11,761 nt of DNA, taken from positions 1 to 11,761 of the forward strand of contig JAIXTZ010000112.1 in assembly GCA_027483745.1 (NCBI GenBank), given 5' to 3'. Shown piece after piece: positions 1 to 7,015 of this stretch. The stretch comes from Lysobacteraceae bacterium. Its GTDB lineage: Bacteria > Pseudomonadota > Gammaproteobacteria > Xanthomonadales > Xanthomonadaceae. The notes beneath the pieces were generated by a model. It did not search any database. It had not been told where the DNA came from and was given only the letters and a program-made list of their open reading frames with translations. Each line of letters starts with the position of its first letter. Position 1 is the stretch's first letter. A program made the translations under genes and the position numbers.

Positions 1-594
1 ATGAAGCACGTCGTCGAGAGCGGCCATTCGCGCTTCCCGGTGCATGGCGAGGACCGCGACGAGATCCTCGGCATCCTGCTCGCCAAGGACCTGCTGCGCG
101 GCATCGTCGCCGACAACGCGGTGCAGGACGTGCGCGAGCTGCTGCGCCCCGCCCTGCTGATCCCCGACAGCAAGCGGCTGAACGTGCTGCTGCGCGAGTT
201 CCGCGCCTCGCGCAACCACATGGCGATCGTGGTGGATGAGCATGGCGGTGTCGCGGGGCTGATCACCATCGAGGACGTGCTCGAGGAGATCGTCGGCGAG
301 ATCGACGACGAGCACGACGACGCGGCGGACGCTTCCACCAGCATCGCCGCCGAGTCCGACGGCCAGTACGTGGTCGAGGCGCTGACGCCGATCGACGAGT
401 TCAACGAGCGCTTCGGCGCCGAATTCCCGGACGATGAGTTCGACACGATCGGCGGCCTCGTCGTCGCCGGCATCGGCCACCTGCCGGAGCCGGGCGAGGC
501 CTTCGAGAGCGGCCGTTTCCACTTCACCGTGGTCGATGCCGACCAACGCCGCGTCCACAGCCTGCGCGTGAGGCTGCATGACGCGCTCGGCTGA
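1..594 (+). CDS. corC: CorC/HlyC-family CBS-domain protein, 5' end missing
   Basis: C-terminal two thirds of a CorC-type protein, linked to Mg2+/Co2+ efflux and membrane-associated processes. The visible 197 residues hold the end of the first CBS motif (SGHSRFPV, residues 7-14), the second CBS motif (HMAIVVDEHGGVAGLITIED, residues 73-92), an acidic linker (about 101-111), and the CorC_HlyC domain (about 118-195) with DTIGGLV at 148-154. E. coli CorC has about 90 further residues before this point, so the ATG at base 1 is almost certainly an internal methionine and the real start lies left of the window. The stop (592-594) lies inside the next gene, which starts at 578; the two are probably translationally coupled. 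In E. coli and Pseudomonas corC follows ybeZ-ybeY and precedes lnt. Family call is firm; transport direction in this organism is not shown. Confidence 0.93.
   Translation: MKHVVESGHSRFPVHGEDRDEILGILLAKDLLRGIVADNAVQDVRELLRPALLIPDSKRLNVLLREFRASRNHMAIVVDEHGGVAGLITIEDVLEEIVGEIDDEHDDAADASTSIAAESDGQYVVEALTPIDEFNERFGAEFPDDEFDTIGGLVVAGIGHLPEPGEAFESGRFHFTVVDADQRRVHSLRVRLHDALG
570..573 (+). promoter_or_regulatory. Ribosome binding site supporting the early start of the Lnb-like gene
   Basis: GAGG lies four bases before the ATG at 578, inside the end of corC. No comparable site precedes the other candidate ATG at 617, which would otherwise give a neater signal peptide. This favours 578 and a 17-base overlap with corC, although the spacing is short. 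Confidence 0.4.
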
Positions 595-1804
595 CGGCGG
601 CCGCCCGCGGCCGCGGATGGCCGCGCTCCTTCACCACGCGCTCGCGCTGCTGCTGGCGTTCCTGCCGCTACTCGCCGCTGCCGCCCCGCGCGTCGGCGTG
701 CTGACGATGGCACCCGGCGAGGTGTTCTTCGAGCGCTTCGGCCACAACGCCATCGTCATCGACCCGCAGGACGGCCGCGAGCCGACCAGCTACAACTTCG
801 GCTACTTCGACCCGGGCGAACCCGATTTCCTCGCCCGCTTCGTCGCCGGCACGATGCGCTACCGGCTCGTCGCGCTGCCGCTCGAAGCCGACCTCGCGCA
901 GTACCGCGCCAGCGGTCGCGGCGTGACGGTGCAGTGGCTTGACCTCGACGCCACGGAGGCCGGGGCGCTGGCCGCGATGCTCGAGGTGAACGCGCGGCCC
1001 GAGAACGCCGTCTACGACTACCGCTACTTCACCGACAACTGCTCGACGCGGGTGCGCGACGCGCTGGACGCGGCCCTCGGCGGCCTGCTGAAGCGCACCC
1101 TCACCGCGAGCTCCGAAGGCAACACGCACCGCAGCGAGGCGGTACGCCTCGCCTCGCCGGCGGCGTGGATGGGCACGGGCTTCCACCTTGGCCTCGCGGC
1201 GAAGGCCGACCGGCCGCTGTCGCGCTGGGACGAGGCTTTCATCCCGATGCGCCTGGCCGACAGCCTGCGCACGCTGAAGCGCGCCGACGGCCGCTCGATC
1301 GTCGCCTCGGAAGCCGAGGTGTTGCCACACCGTCTCGCCCCCGAGCCCGCCGAGATGCCGCAGCTGGGTTTCGAAGCGGCGGTGGCCGGGTTCGCGCTGG
1401 CCTTCGGCCTGCTGTGGGTCGGTCGTCGCGCGCCACGCGCGGTCGCCGCCTTCGCCGGCGGGTTCTGGCTGCTGGCGGGGCTCGCCGGCACGACGATGCT
1501 CTTCCTGTGGTTCGGCAGCGGCCACGATTTCGCCTGGGGCAACGAGAACCTGTTCCTGCTCTCGCCGCTGGCGCTGGGGCTGCTGCCGGGCGCCTTCCGC
1601 GCCATGCGCGGCCGACCGCCGGGCCGGCTGTTCGGCGTCGTGCTCGTGCTGGTGCTGGTGGTCGCCGGGATCGGGGCGTTCCTGAAGCTGATGCCCTTCA
1701 TGAAGCAGGCGAACGTCGAGTGGGTGGTGCTGCTGCTGCCCCTGCACTGGGCGCTGGCGCGGCATTTCCGCCGGCTTGCCGCCACGACGACGCCAGTCCG
1801 ATGA
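578..1804 (+). CDS. DUF4105 / Lnb N-terminal periplasmic domain membrane protein
   Basis: 408-residue envelope protein. Residues 14-36 form a signal peptide or anchor (hydrophobic ALALLLAFLPLLAAAA). A periplasmic domain of about 220 residues follows, with the DUF4105 signatures FERFGHNAIVI (51-61, His56) and YFTDNCSTRVRDAL (150-163, Cys155), a likely Cys-His pair of a papain/NlpC-like fold. The C-terminus has about five membrane segments (roughly 267-283, 288-313, 324-341, 351-373, 381-397), with the NxNL-type motif NENLFL at 322-327. Established: this family includes the Bacteroides lipoprotein N-acyltransferase Lnb, which adds the third acyl chain to lipoproteins. Inferred: a similar acyl-transfer role here, supported by the position right after corC, where lnt usually lies. 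An in-frame ATG at 617 is the alternative start. Family assignment is firm; function is open. Confidence 0.82.
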   Translation: MTRSADGGRPRPRMAALLHHALALLLAFLPLLAAAAPRVGVLTMAPGEVFFERFGHNAIVIDPQDGREPTSYNFGYFDPGEPDFLARFVAGTMRYRLVALPLEADLAQYRASGRGVTVQWLDLDATEAGALAAMLEVNARPENAVYDYRYFTDNCSTRVRDALDAALGGLLKRTLTASSEGNTHRSEAVRLASPAAWMGTGFHLGLAAKADRPLSRWDEAFIPMRLADSLRTLKRADGRSIVASEAEVLPHRLAPEPAEMPQLGFEAAVAGFALAFGLLWVGRRAPRAVAAFAGGFWLLAGLAGTTMLFLWFGSGHDFAWGNENLFLLSPLALGLLPGAFRAMRGRPPGRLFGVVLVLVLVVAGIGAFLKLMPFMKQANVEWVVLLLPLHWALARHFRRLAATTTPVR

Positions 1805-1811
1805 TGCGGGC

Positions 1812-2825
1812 ATGAGCCCGGTCATCCCGACACACCCGACCTCGCGCGCCGACATGGTGCGCTCATGCATCCACTACCGCGACGGCCACAAGGTCGCGGA
1901 CCTCGAACTGGACGCGATTTCCGACGTGCTCGCCGTCGACGACGGCAGCTTCGTCTGGGTAGGCCTGTACGAGCCGGACGAGCCGCTGCTCGGCAAGCTG
2001 CGCGAGGAGTTCGGCCTGCACCCGCTGGCCGTCGAGGACGCCCTGAAGGCGCACCAGCGCCCGAAGATCGAGCCCTACGGCGACGCGCTGTTCATCGTCA
2101 TGCACACGGCGCAATCGGCGGCCAACTGCGCCATCGGCGTCGGAGAGACCCACGTGTTCTTCGGGCTGCGCTACCTGATCACGGTGCGCCACGGTGCGTC
2201 CCTGCCCTACGCCGCGGCGCGCGAGCGCGCCGAGCAAAACCCGGAGCTGTTCCGCCTCGGCCCGGGCTACGGGCTGTACGCCGTGCTCGACTACGCGGTC
2301 GACAACTACTTCCCGATCGTCGAGCAGTACCGCCGGGAGCTGGAGACGATCGAAGCCGACATCTTCGACAAGCAGTTCAATCGCGACACGATCCGCCGGC
2401 TCTACGACCTCAAGCGCGACCTCACCACGCTGCGCCTTGCGGTGTCGCCGTTGAACGACGTGCTGGCCCAGCTCACCCGCTTCTACCCACACCTCGTCCG
2501 CGACGAGCTGCAGGTGTACTTCCGCGACGTGCAGGACCACGTGGCCCGCGTGGCCGAGGCCACCGACACCATGCGCGAGATGCTCACCGCGGCGATGTCG
2601 GTGAACCTGTCGCTGGTGGCGGCCGAACAGGGGGAAGTGGTGAAGCGGCTCGCCGGCTGGGCCGCACTGCTGGCCGTGCCCACCCTGGTCGCGAGCTGGT
2701 ACGGCATGAACTTCGATTTCATGCCGGAGACGAAGGCACGCTTCGGCTACCCGATCCTCGTGGGCGGCCTCGTCGTCGCCGTACTGTTGCTTTACCGCGT
2801 GCTGAAGAAGGCGCGGTGGCTGTAG
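1812..2825 (+). CDS. corA: CorA-family magnesium/divalent cation channel
   Basis: Inner-membrane CorA-type channel that admits Mg2+ (also Co2+/Ni2+) as a pentamer. From the ATG at 1812 it has 337 residues: an acidic N-terminal cytoplasmic domain (FVWVGLYEPDE, then HPLAVEDALKAHQRPKIEPY), a long helical stalk, and two C-terminal membrane segments. The hallmark YGMN motif is encoded at 2700-2711, just after the first segment (AGWAALLAVPTLVASW). The second segment is ILVGGLVVAVLLLYRVL and the tail is basic (KKARWL), as is typical. Start choice is uncertain: TTG 1776 overlaps the previous gene, ATG 1812 leaves a 7-base gap, and ATG 1854 gives MVRSCIHYRDG, which best matches the usual family N-terminus. 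None has a clear Shine-Dalgarno. Probably co-transcribed with corC and the Lnb-like gene. Confidence 0.93.
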   Translation: MSPVIPTHPTSRADMVRSCIHYRDGHKVADLELDAISDVLAVDDGSFVWVGLYEPDEPLLGKLREEFGLHPLAVEDALKAHQRPKIEPYGDALFIVMHTAQSAANCAIGVGETHVFFGLRYLITVRHGASLPYAAARERAEQNPELFRLGPGYGLYAVLDYAVDNYFPIVEQYRRELETIEADIFDKQFNRDTIRRLYDLKRDLTTLRLAVSPLNDVLAQLTRFYPHLVRDELQVYFRDVQDHVARVAEATDTMREMLTAAMSVNLSLVAAEQGEVVKRLAGWAALLAVPTLVASWYGMNFDFMPETKARFGYPILVGGLVVAVLLLYRVLKKARWL

Positions 2826-2856
2826 GCGACGGTTCGAGCCACCCGCCGGCCGTGCG

Positions 2857-3408
2857 TCACAGCATCCCGGTCTCGAGCTTCGCGGCTTCCGACATCATCG
2901 ACTGGTTCCACGGCGGGTCGAACACGAGTTCGACATCGGCCTCGGCCACGGTCGGGATGCGCTCGACCTTGCTGCGCACGTCGTCGACGAGGATGTCGCC
3001 CATGCCGCAGGCGGGCGCCGTCAGCGTCATGCGCACGTCGACCTTGCGCGCGCCGTCGTCGCGGCGGCCGAGCTCCACGGTGTAGACCAGGCCCAGCTCG
3101 ACGATGTTGACCGGGATCTCCGGGTCGAAACAGGTGCGCAGCTGCTCCCAGACCAGCTTCTCGACCTCGTCGTCGCCGGCGTCCTCGGCCAGGGCGAGGG
3201 CTTCCGGGGCCTCCTTGCCGATCGCGTCGGCATCCTCCCCAGCAATGCGGAACAGGTTGCCTTCGACGAACACGGTGAACGAGCCGCCGAGGGCCTGGGT
3301 GATGTAGCCGACGCTGCCCGCCGGCAGAGTGACGCGTTCGCCTTGCGGCACCAGCACGGCGGCGCAGTCGCGGGAAAAGCTGACGGGTTCGCTGGAGCGG
3401 CTGTACAT
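2857..3408 (-). CDS. sufT: SufT, putative Fe-S cluster assembly/maturation protein (DUF59/MIP18 family)
   Basis: 183 residues, the usual SufT length. An N-terminal domain of about 65 residues (QGERVTLPAGSVGYITQALG) is typical of SufT rather than of bare DUF59 proteins. An acidic Ala/Glu linker (60-83) leads to the MIP18/DUF59 domain, about 84-168: FDPEIPVNIVELGLVY (94-109), TAPACGMGDIL with Cys134, and the closing DPPWNQSMMSEAAK (164-177). The family helps maturation of Fe-S proteins, in some species lipoyl synthase and aconitase; the conserved Cys is thought to take part in cluster or partner handling. No other suf gene is in the window, so it is an orphan here. It converges with corA (31-base gap) and diverges from the membrane protein gene at 3541. 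No clear Shine-Dalgarno precedes its ATG. Confidence 0.93.
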   Translation of the reverse strand: MYSRSSEPVSFSRDCAAVLVPQGERVTLPAGSVGYITQALGGSFTVFVEGNLFRIAGEDADAIGKEAPEALALAEDAGDDEVEKLVWEQLRTCFDPEIPVNIVELGLVYTVELGRRDDGARKVDVRMTLTAPACGMGDILVDDVRSKVERIPTVAEADVELVFDPPWNQSMMSEAAKLETGML

Positions 3409-3540
3409 CGGCGGAAATCAGGACCAAATCGGGGCTAATTCTACCGGGCTGGCGGGAATCGGCGCGAGGGCGTCGCGAAGACACGGCGCCGCACGGCGCA
3501 GGCGGCTACGCTGCGCAGCCCTGCTCAGCCGGTCGCCTCC

Positions 3541-3972
3541 TTGAACGTCGCCCTCACCCGCTCATCTCCGCCGCCACGAACGCGCCATGCGCTGGCCGCG
3601 GCCGCGTTGGCCCTGGCATTGCCCCTGATGGTCGCGCTGTGGAGCGCCGTGGCGCTGTGGTTTGACGCGCCGGCAGCGTGGATGGCGGTGATCGTCGCGG
3701 CGGATGGCAGCGTGCTGTTGGGCCTCCTGCGCGTCGCCCCGGGGTGGGGGCGCACCGGCTGGGTACTCGCGTTCCTCGGACTCACGACGTCGGCAAGCCT
3801 GTGGGTGATGGCGGCGGCCGTCGTCGGCCCCGCGTTCGGACTCCTGCCTTGGGAATCGGCCCTGCGCTTGGGGCCGGTGCTCTTCGACGTGATCGCGACG
3901 CCTTGGCTGGAGTTCGCGAATATCGTCTGGCTTGCCGCCGCCGTGGCGCTGACCCTGTGGTGGAACCGCTAG
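3541..3972 (+). CDS. Small four-helix membrane protein of unknown function
   Basis: 143-residue integral membrane protein that I cannot assign to a named family. A Pro/Arg-rich N-terminus is followed by four hydrophobic segments at about 18-40, 46-63, 74-96 and 124-141, joined by short loops, one basic (LLRVAPGWGRTGW). The polar content is low and I see no catalytic motif. The start is TTG at 3541: there is no in-frame ATG until codon 30, which would remove most of the first helix, and no Shine-Dalgarno is evident. A 6-bp inverted repeat (3496-3501 with 3511-3516) lies just upstream. It converges tightly with the DUF1176 gene (7 bases between stops) and diverges from sufT across 132 bases. 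Codon use and GC match its neighbours, so it is probably a real gene, but the start is uncertain. Confidence 0.65.
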   Translation: MNVALTRSSPPPRTRHALAAAALALALPLMVALWSAVALWFDAPAAWMAVIVAADGSVLLGLLRVAPGWGRTGWVLAFLGLTTSASLWVMAAAVVGPAFGLLPWESALRLGPVLFDVIATPWLEFANIVWLAAAVALTLWWNR

Positions 3973-3979
3973 GTGCGCA

Positions 3980-5098
3980 TCAGCTCGCCGGGCTTGCCGC
4001 CACGACCTTGCTCACCCAATTCGGCAAGCTCCAGGCCCCGCCGGGAAATCCACGGCAAAGGCCGGTGTCGCCGGAGGCGGTGCGGAGAAAACGGGCGCCA
4101 TCCCAGGTGAAGGTCTCGTGGCTCCAACAGTCCCCGACGCCGCGTCCTTTGTTCGAGGCACTGATCTCGATCAAGGTCGCGTCGATCCGCAGGCCATTGC
4201 CTTCAGCCGCGAGCGTCGCGCGGAACGGTGGCGCATCGTTCACGATCCAGAACGCACGTCCCTCGTTGTAGGCCGCGAGCCAACAGGGGCTCTCCACGAG
4301 AAGACGCTCGGCGTCGAGGCGATGGACCACGAGCGCTTGCGCATCCCCGTTCCGGAGGCGGCGGGGTTCGTGCAGGTCCACGCAGTCCTGCGCGGGGTCG
4401 GCCGCCCGCAGGGCGGCGTGAATCGCCGGGCCGTGCCGTGTCGCGACGTCGTCATCGCCGGGCTGCGCGGGCGCCGCGCCGACGGCTCGCACGATGGGTT
4501 CCGGGGTCGCGGCGGGCACCGCGGACTCATCGGCCTGGCCTCGGCGCACCAGGGCACCGACGGTCCCGACGCGGCCTTGGGCGTCATCCATTTTCAGTAG
4601 CACCGCCGACGCGCCCGCGTCGGACAGCCTCCAGACCTCAGCACCGCCAATGGCACGGAATTCGATCCGGCTGTCGCGACGCAAGGCGGCGAGGAGGGTC
4701 GCCACCTGCGCGGCACTGAGCGGGGCGCCGCCCTCGTTTCCGGCGATGGGGATGCGCCCGTGCACCCGGCCATCGACATGGAGCGCCACCTCGGCCGGCA
4801 GGGGATTCGGCGCATCATCGGACCAATCGTGGCCGAGCAACAGCTGGCCGCTCACCCGGGTGCCGGCACCCGCGGCGCGGGTGAGCAACACCGATACCGG
4901 CACGTTCACGACGCCCTCGGGATCGGCTTCGGCCTGGTAGCCCGCCGCGCGGCACGTGCCGGTGTTGTCGCAGACCAGCATCCAGTCCCCATGGCTGAAA
5001 GCCACCGGGACCTCCGCGCGGCCATCGGCGGAGGCGGCGAGTGCCCCCAAGACAAGCACGCCCAGTCCTGCAAGCGATGGCATCCGTCGGTTCGACAT
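3980..5098 (-). CDS. DUF1176 domain exported protein
   Basis: 372 residues from the ATG at 5098. An N-terminal signal sequence (SLAGLGVLVLGALAASADGRA) targets it to the periplasm. The DUF1176 hallmark FSHGDWMLVCDNTGTCRAAG follows at about 34-53, with Cys43 and Cys49 close enough to form a disulphide. The C-terminal half has the family's closing pattern (CWSHETFTWDGARFL, then CRGFPGGAWSLPNWV) with further paired cysteines. The function of this family is not established. The gene starts 30 bases after the pntB stop on the same strand, so it is probably carried on the pnt message; a functional link is not shown. An upstream GTG at 5122 and an internal ATG at 5083 are other possible starts; 5098 keeps a basic n-region (MSNRR) before the hydrophobic core. 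Length and motifs look complete. Confidence 0.85.
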   Translation of the reverse strand: MSNRRMPSLAGLGVLVLGALAASADGRAEVPVAFSHGDWMLVCDNTGTCRAAGYQAEADPEGVVNVPVSVLLTRAAGAGTRVSGQLLLGHDWSDDAPNPLPAEVALHVDGRVHGRIPIAGNEGGAPLSAAQVATLLAALRRDSRIEFRAIGGAEVWRLSDAGASAVLLKMDDAQGRVGTVGALVRRGQADESAVPAATPEPIVRAVGAAPAQPGDDDVATRHGPAIHAALRAADPAQDCVDLHEPRRLRNGDAQALVVHRLDAERLLVESPCWLAAYNEGRAFWIVNDAPPFRATLAAEGNGLRIDATLIEISASNKGRGVGDCWSHETFTWDGARFLRTASGDTGLCRGFPGGAWSLPNWVSKVVAASPAS

Positions 5099-5128
5099 CC
5101 TGGCGTGCCTGGGCACGAACACCGAGGC

Positions 5129-6580
5129 TCAGTGCCCGCCGTCCAGCTCCTTCATGCCGCCGATAAGCTTCGCGATCGCACCGCTGGCATCGCCGTAGAG
5201 CATGCGCGCGTTGTCGGCGTAGAAGAGCGCGTTCTCGATGCCGGCGAAGCCGGTGCCCTTGCCGCGTTTCACCACGATCACGTTGCGCGCCAACGAGACG
5301 TCGAGGATCGGCATGCCGTAGATCGGCGAGGCCGGGTCGGTCTTGGCCACCGGGTTCACCACGTCGTTGGCGCCGATCACCAAGGCCACGTCGGTGATCG
5401 GGAACTCCGGGTTGATGTCGTCCATGTCGGCGATGATGTCGTAGGGCACCCCAGCCTCGGCGAGCAGCACGTTCATGTGGCCGGGCATGCGGCCCGCGAC
5501 CGGGTGGATGGCGAACTTCACCTGCACGCCGCGCTTCTGCAGCGCCTGGGTGAGCTCCCACACCTTGTGCTGCGCCTGCGCCACGGCCATGCCGTAGCCC
5601 GGCACGATCACCACGCGCTCGGCGTAGGCCATCATCGCGGCGACGTCGCTGGCCTCGATGGGCTTCTGCGAACCGCTGATCGCCTGCGCCTCGCCGGTGG
5701 CGCCGAAACTGCCGAACAGAACGCTCGCCAGCGAACGGTTCATCGCCTTGGCCATCAGCTGGGTCAGCAGCATGCCGGCCGCGCCGACCACCATGCCGGC
5801 GATCATCAGGGCCTCGTTCTGCAGCACGTAGCCCTCGAAGGCGACCGCGAGGCCGGTAAGCGCGTTGTACAGCGAGATCACCACCGGCATGTCGGCGCCG
5901 CCGATCGGCAGCGTCATCGCCACGCCGACGATCAGGGCCAGCGCGAAGAAGATGGCGATGACGAGGATGGCGGGCGTGGGTTGCAGCACCAGCAGCACGC
6001 CGCTCAGCACCGCACCCGCCGTCAGCGCCGCGTTGACCAACTTCTGCGCCGGGAAGGTGTAGCGCTTGTCCATGCGGCCGTCGAGCTTGGCCCAGGCGAT
6101 CACCGAGCCGGAGAACGAGATCGCGCCGATCAGCGCGCCAACCACGGCGAGCACCGTCATGGTCGGGCTCAGGCAGGCGTGGTCGGCCATCGCCGTGGCG
6201 TCGCAAGCGCCGGTGTGGCCCGAGGCGCTCACCAGCGCCGCCGCGCCAATGGCCGCCGCGGAACCGCCGCCCATGCCGTTGAAGATGGCGACCATCTGCG
6301 GCATGTCGGTGAGCGGCACGCGCTTGCCCCAGACCCAGAAGACGCCGCTCAGCACCAAGGCGAGCACCATCAGACCGAGATTGATCGGATCGATGCCGTG
6401 CGAGCCCCAAGTGGTGGGCGCGACGAAGGTGACCAGCGTGGCGAGCACCATGCCGACGCCGGCCCACTGGATGCCGCGCCGCGCCGTCACCGGCGAGGAC
6501 ATGCGCTTCAGGCCGACGATGAACAGCACCGCCGCGATGAAGTAGCTGGCCTTGGCCAGCAGGTCGAGCAGGTTGTCCAT
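5129..6580 (-). CDS. pntB: NAD(P) transhydrogenase subunit beta
   Basis: 483 residues, complete. PntB couples proton re-entry to hydride transfer from NADH to NADP+, making NADPH in the inner membrane together with PntA1 and PntA2. The first about 280 residues are membrane helices (for example SYFIAAVLFIVGL and VNAALTAGAVLSGVLLVL, and GADMPVVISLYNALTG near 228-243). The C-terminal NADP-binding domain III shows VIVPGYGMAVAQAQHKV (324-340), ADMDDINPEFP (384-394), GANDVVNP (403-410) and KRGKGTGFAGIENALFY (438-454), all family hallmarks. The loop at about 119-140 carries two cysteines and looks longer than in some relatives. The start ATG overlaps the pntA2 stop (TAATG), with a strong GGGAGG site (6587-6592) six bases upstream. 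Confidence 0.97.
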   Translation of the reverse strand: MDNLLDLLAKASYFIAAVLFIVGLKRMSSPVTARRGIQWAGVGMVLATLVTFVAPTTWGSHGIDPINLGLMVLALVLSGVFWVWGKRVPLTDMPQMVAIFNGMGGGSAAAIGAAALVSASGHTGACDATAMADHACLSPTMTVLAVVGALIGAISFSGSVIAWAKLDGRMDKRYTFPAQKLVNAALTAGAVLSGVLLVLQPTPAILVIAIFFALALIVGVAMTLPIGGADMPVVISLYNALTGLAVAFEGYVLQNEALMIAGMVVGAAGMLLTQLMAKAMNRSLASVLFGSFGATGEAQAISGSQKPIEASDVAAMMAYAERVVIVPGYGMAVAQAQHKVWELTQALQKRGVQVKFAIHPVAGRMPGHMNVLLAEAGVPYDIIADMDDINPEFPITDVALVIGANDVVNPVAKTDPASPIYGMPILDVSLARNVIVVKRGKGTGFAGIENALFYADNARMLYGDASGAIAKLIGGMKELDGGH

Positions 6581-6867
6581 TACGCGCCTCCCTTGCTCGA
6601 CTTGAACATCTCGAGCATGCGCTCGGTCACCACGTAACCGCCGACGGCATTGCCGGCGCCAAGCAGCACGGCGAGGAAGCCGATCACGCGCTCGGTGGTG
6701 GTGTCGGCATGGGCCAGCGCGACCATGGCGCCGACGACGACGATGCCGTGGACGAAGTTCGACCCCGACATCAGCGGCGTGTGCAGGATCACCGGCACCC
6801 GCGAAATGATTTCGTGGCCGCAAAACGCGGCCAGCATGACGATGTACAGCGCGACGAACCCGTCCAT
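6580..6867 (-). CDS. pntA2: NAD(P) transhydrogenase subunit alpha part 2 (membrane part)
   Basis: 95-residue membrane subunit, equivalent to the C-terminal membrane domain of E. coli PntA and to PntAB of Rhodospirillum rubrum. It has three hydrophobic segments (about 4-20, 38-54, 61-81) and the conserved stretch RVPVILHTPLMSGSNFVHGI (23-42), ending in GAGNAVGGYVVTERMLEMFK. The reading frame is open upstream to a GTG at 6924 and an ATG at 6879, but the MDGF start at 6867 matches the family N-terminus and has a GGGGA site. Translation is coupled to pntB through a one-base TAATG overlap. Unusually, pntA1 is not immediately upstream: a block of genes on the opposite strand lies between them. This gene therefore needs either very long read-through from pntA1 or its own promoter in 6868-7015, where I find no convincing sigma-70 site. 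Confidence 0.95.
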   Translation of the reverse strand: MDGFVALYIVMLAAFCGHEIISRVPVILHTPLMSGSNFVHGIVVVGAMVALAHADTTTERVIGFLAVLLGAGNAVGGYVVTERMLEMFKSSKGGA

Positions 6868-6872
6868 CCGTT

Positions 6873-6877
6873 TCCCC
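6873..6877 (-). promoter_or_regulatory. Ribosome binding site that fixes the pntA2 start
   Basis: On the minus strand GGGGA lies five bases before the ATG at 6867. The upstream in-frame candidates (6879, 6915, 6924) have no comparable site at proper spacing, so this supports the 95-residue form. Confidence 0.55.
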
Positions 6878-6947
6878 ATGTGGCGAGCCCGATGGGCTCC
6901 TGTCCCCGGCCCCATCTTAACCACGGGATGAACATCGCCCGCGAGCG

Positions 6948-6976
6948 GTCAACGCGCCGGGATGGCATGGCGTTAT
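6948..6976 (+). promoter_or_regulatory. Candidate ECF-type promoter of the repeat-protein gene
   Basis: GTCAAC (6948-6953), 16 bases, GCGTTAT (6970-6976). An AAC core in the -35 and CGTT in the -10 at this spacing are typical of ECF sigma promoters. Transcription would begin near 6982, leaving about 34 bases of leader before the ATG at 7016. The same two blocks, spaced one base closer, precede the sigma-factor gene at 7431-7458. The -35 block read on the other strand is TTGACC, in the divergent gap before pntA2, so binding here could also affect the pnt genes; no good -10 follows on that strand. Confidence 0.55.
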
Positions 6977-7015
6977 GGCGACCACGGCAACCGCCGTGAT
7001 CCCGGAGCCCCCGCC

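Noticed and set aside
1..3. ATG at base 1 as the true start of corC
   Set aside because: Alignment in mind with E. coli CorC places this residue about 90 residues into the protein, inside the first CBS domain.
668..1870. Long open frame (400 codons) antisense to the Lnb-like gene
   Set aside because: Composition is Arg/Gln/His/Ala-rich with no motif, a shadow of GC-rich codons; the plus-strand frame has clear family motifs and membrane helices.
3438..3443. TAGAAT on the minus strand as a -10 box for sufT
   Set aside because: It fits the -10 consensus and is about 30 bases before the ATG, but no -35-like sequence lies at the right distance; not strong enough to list.
3496..3516. Inverted repeat GCGCAG / CTGCGC as an operator or terminator
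   Set aside because: Only 6 bp with a 9-base loop in very GC-rich DNA, and no U tract; could easily arise by chance.
4760..6637. Very long plus-strand frame (625 codons) opposite pntB and DUF1176
   Set aside because: Low-complexity His/Arg/Asp/Gly sequence made by the antisense of pntB; pntB motifs leave no doubt which strand codes.
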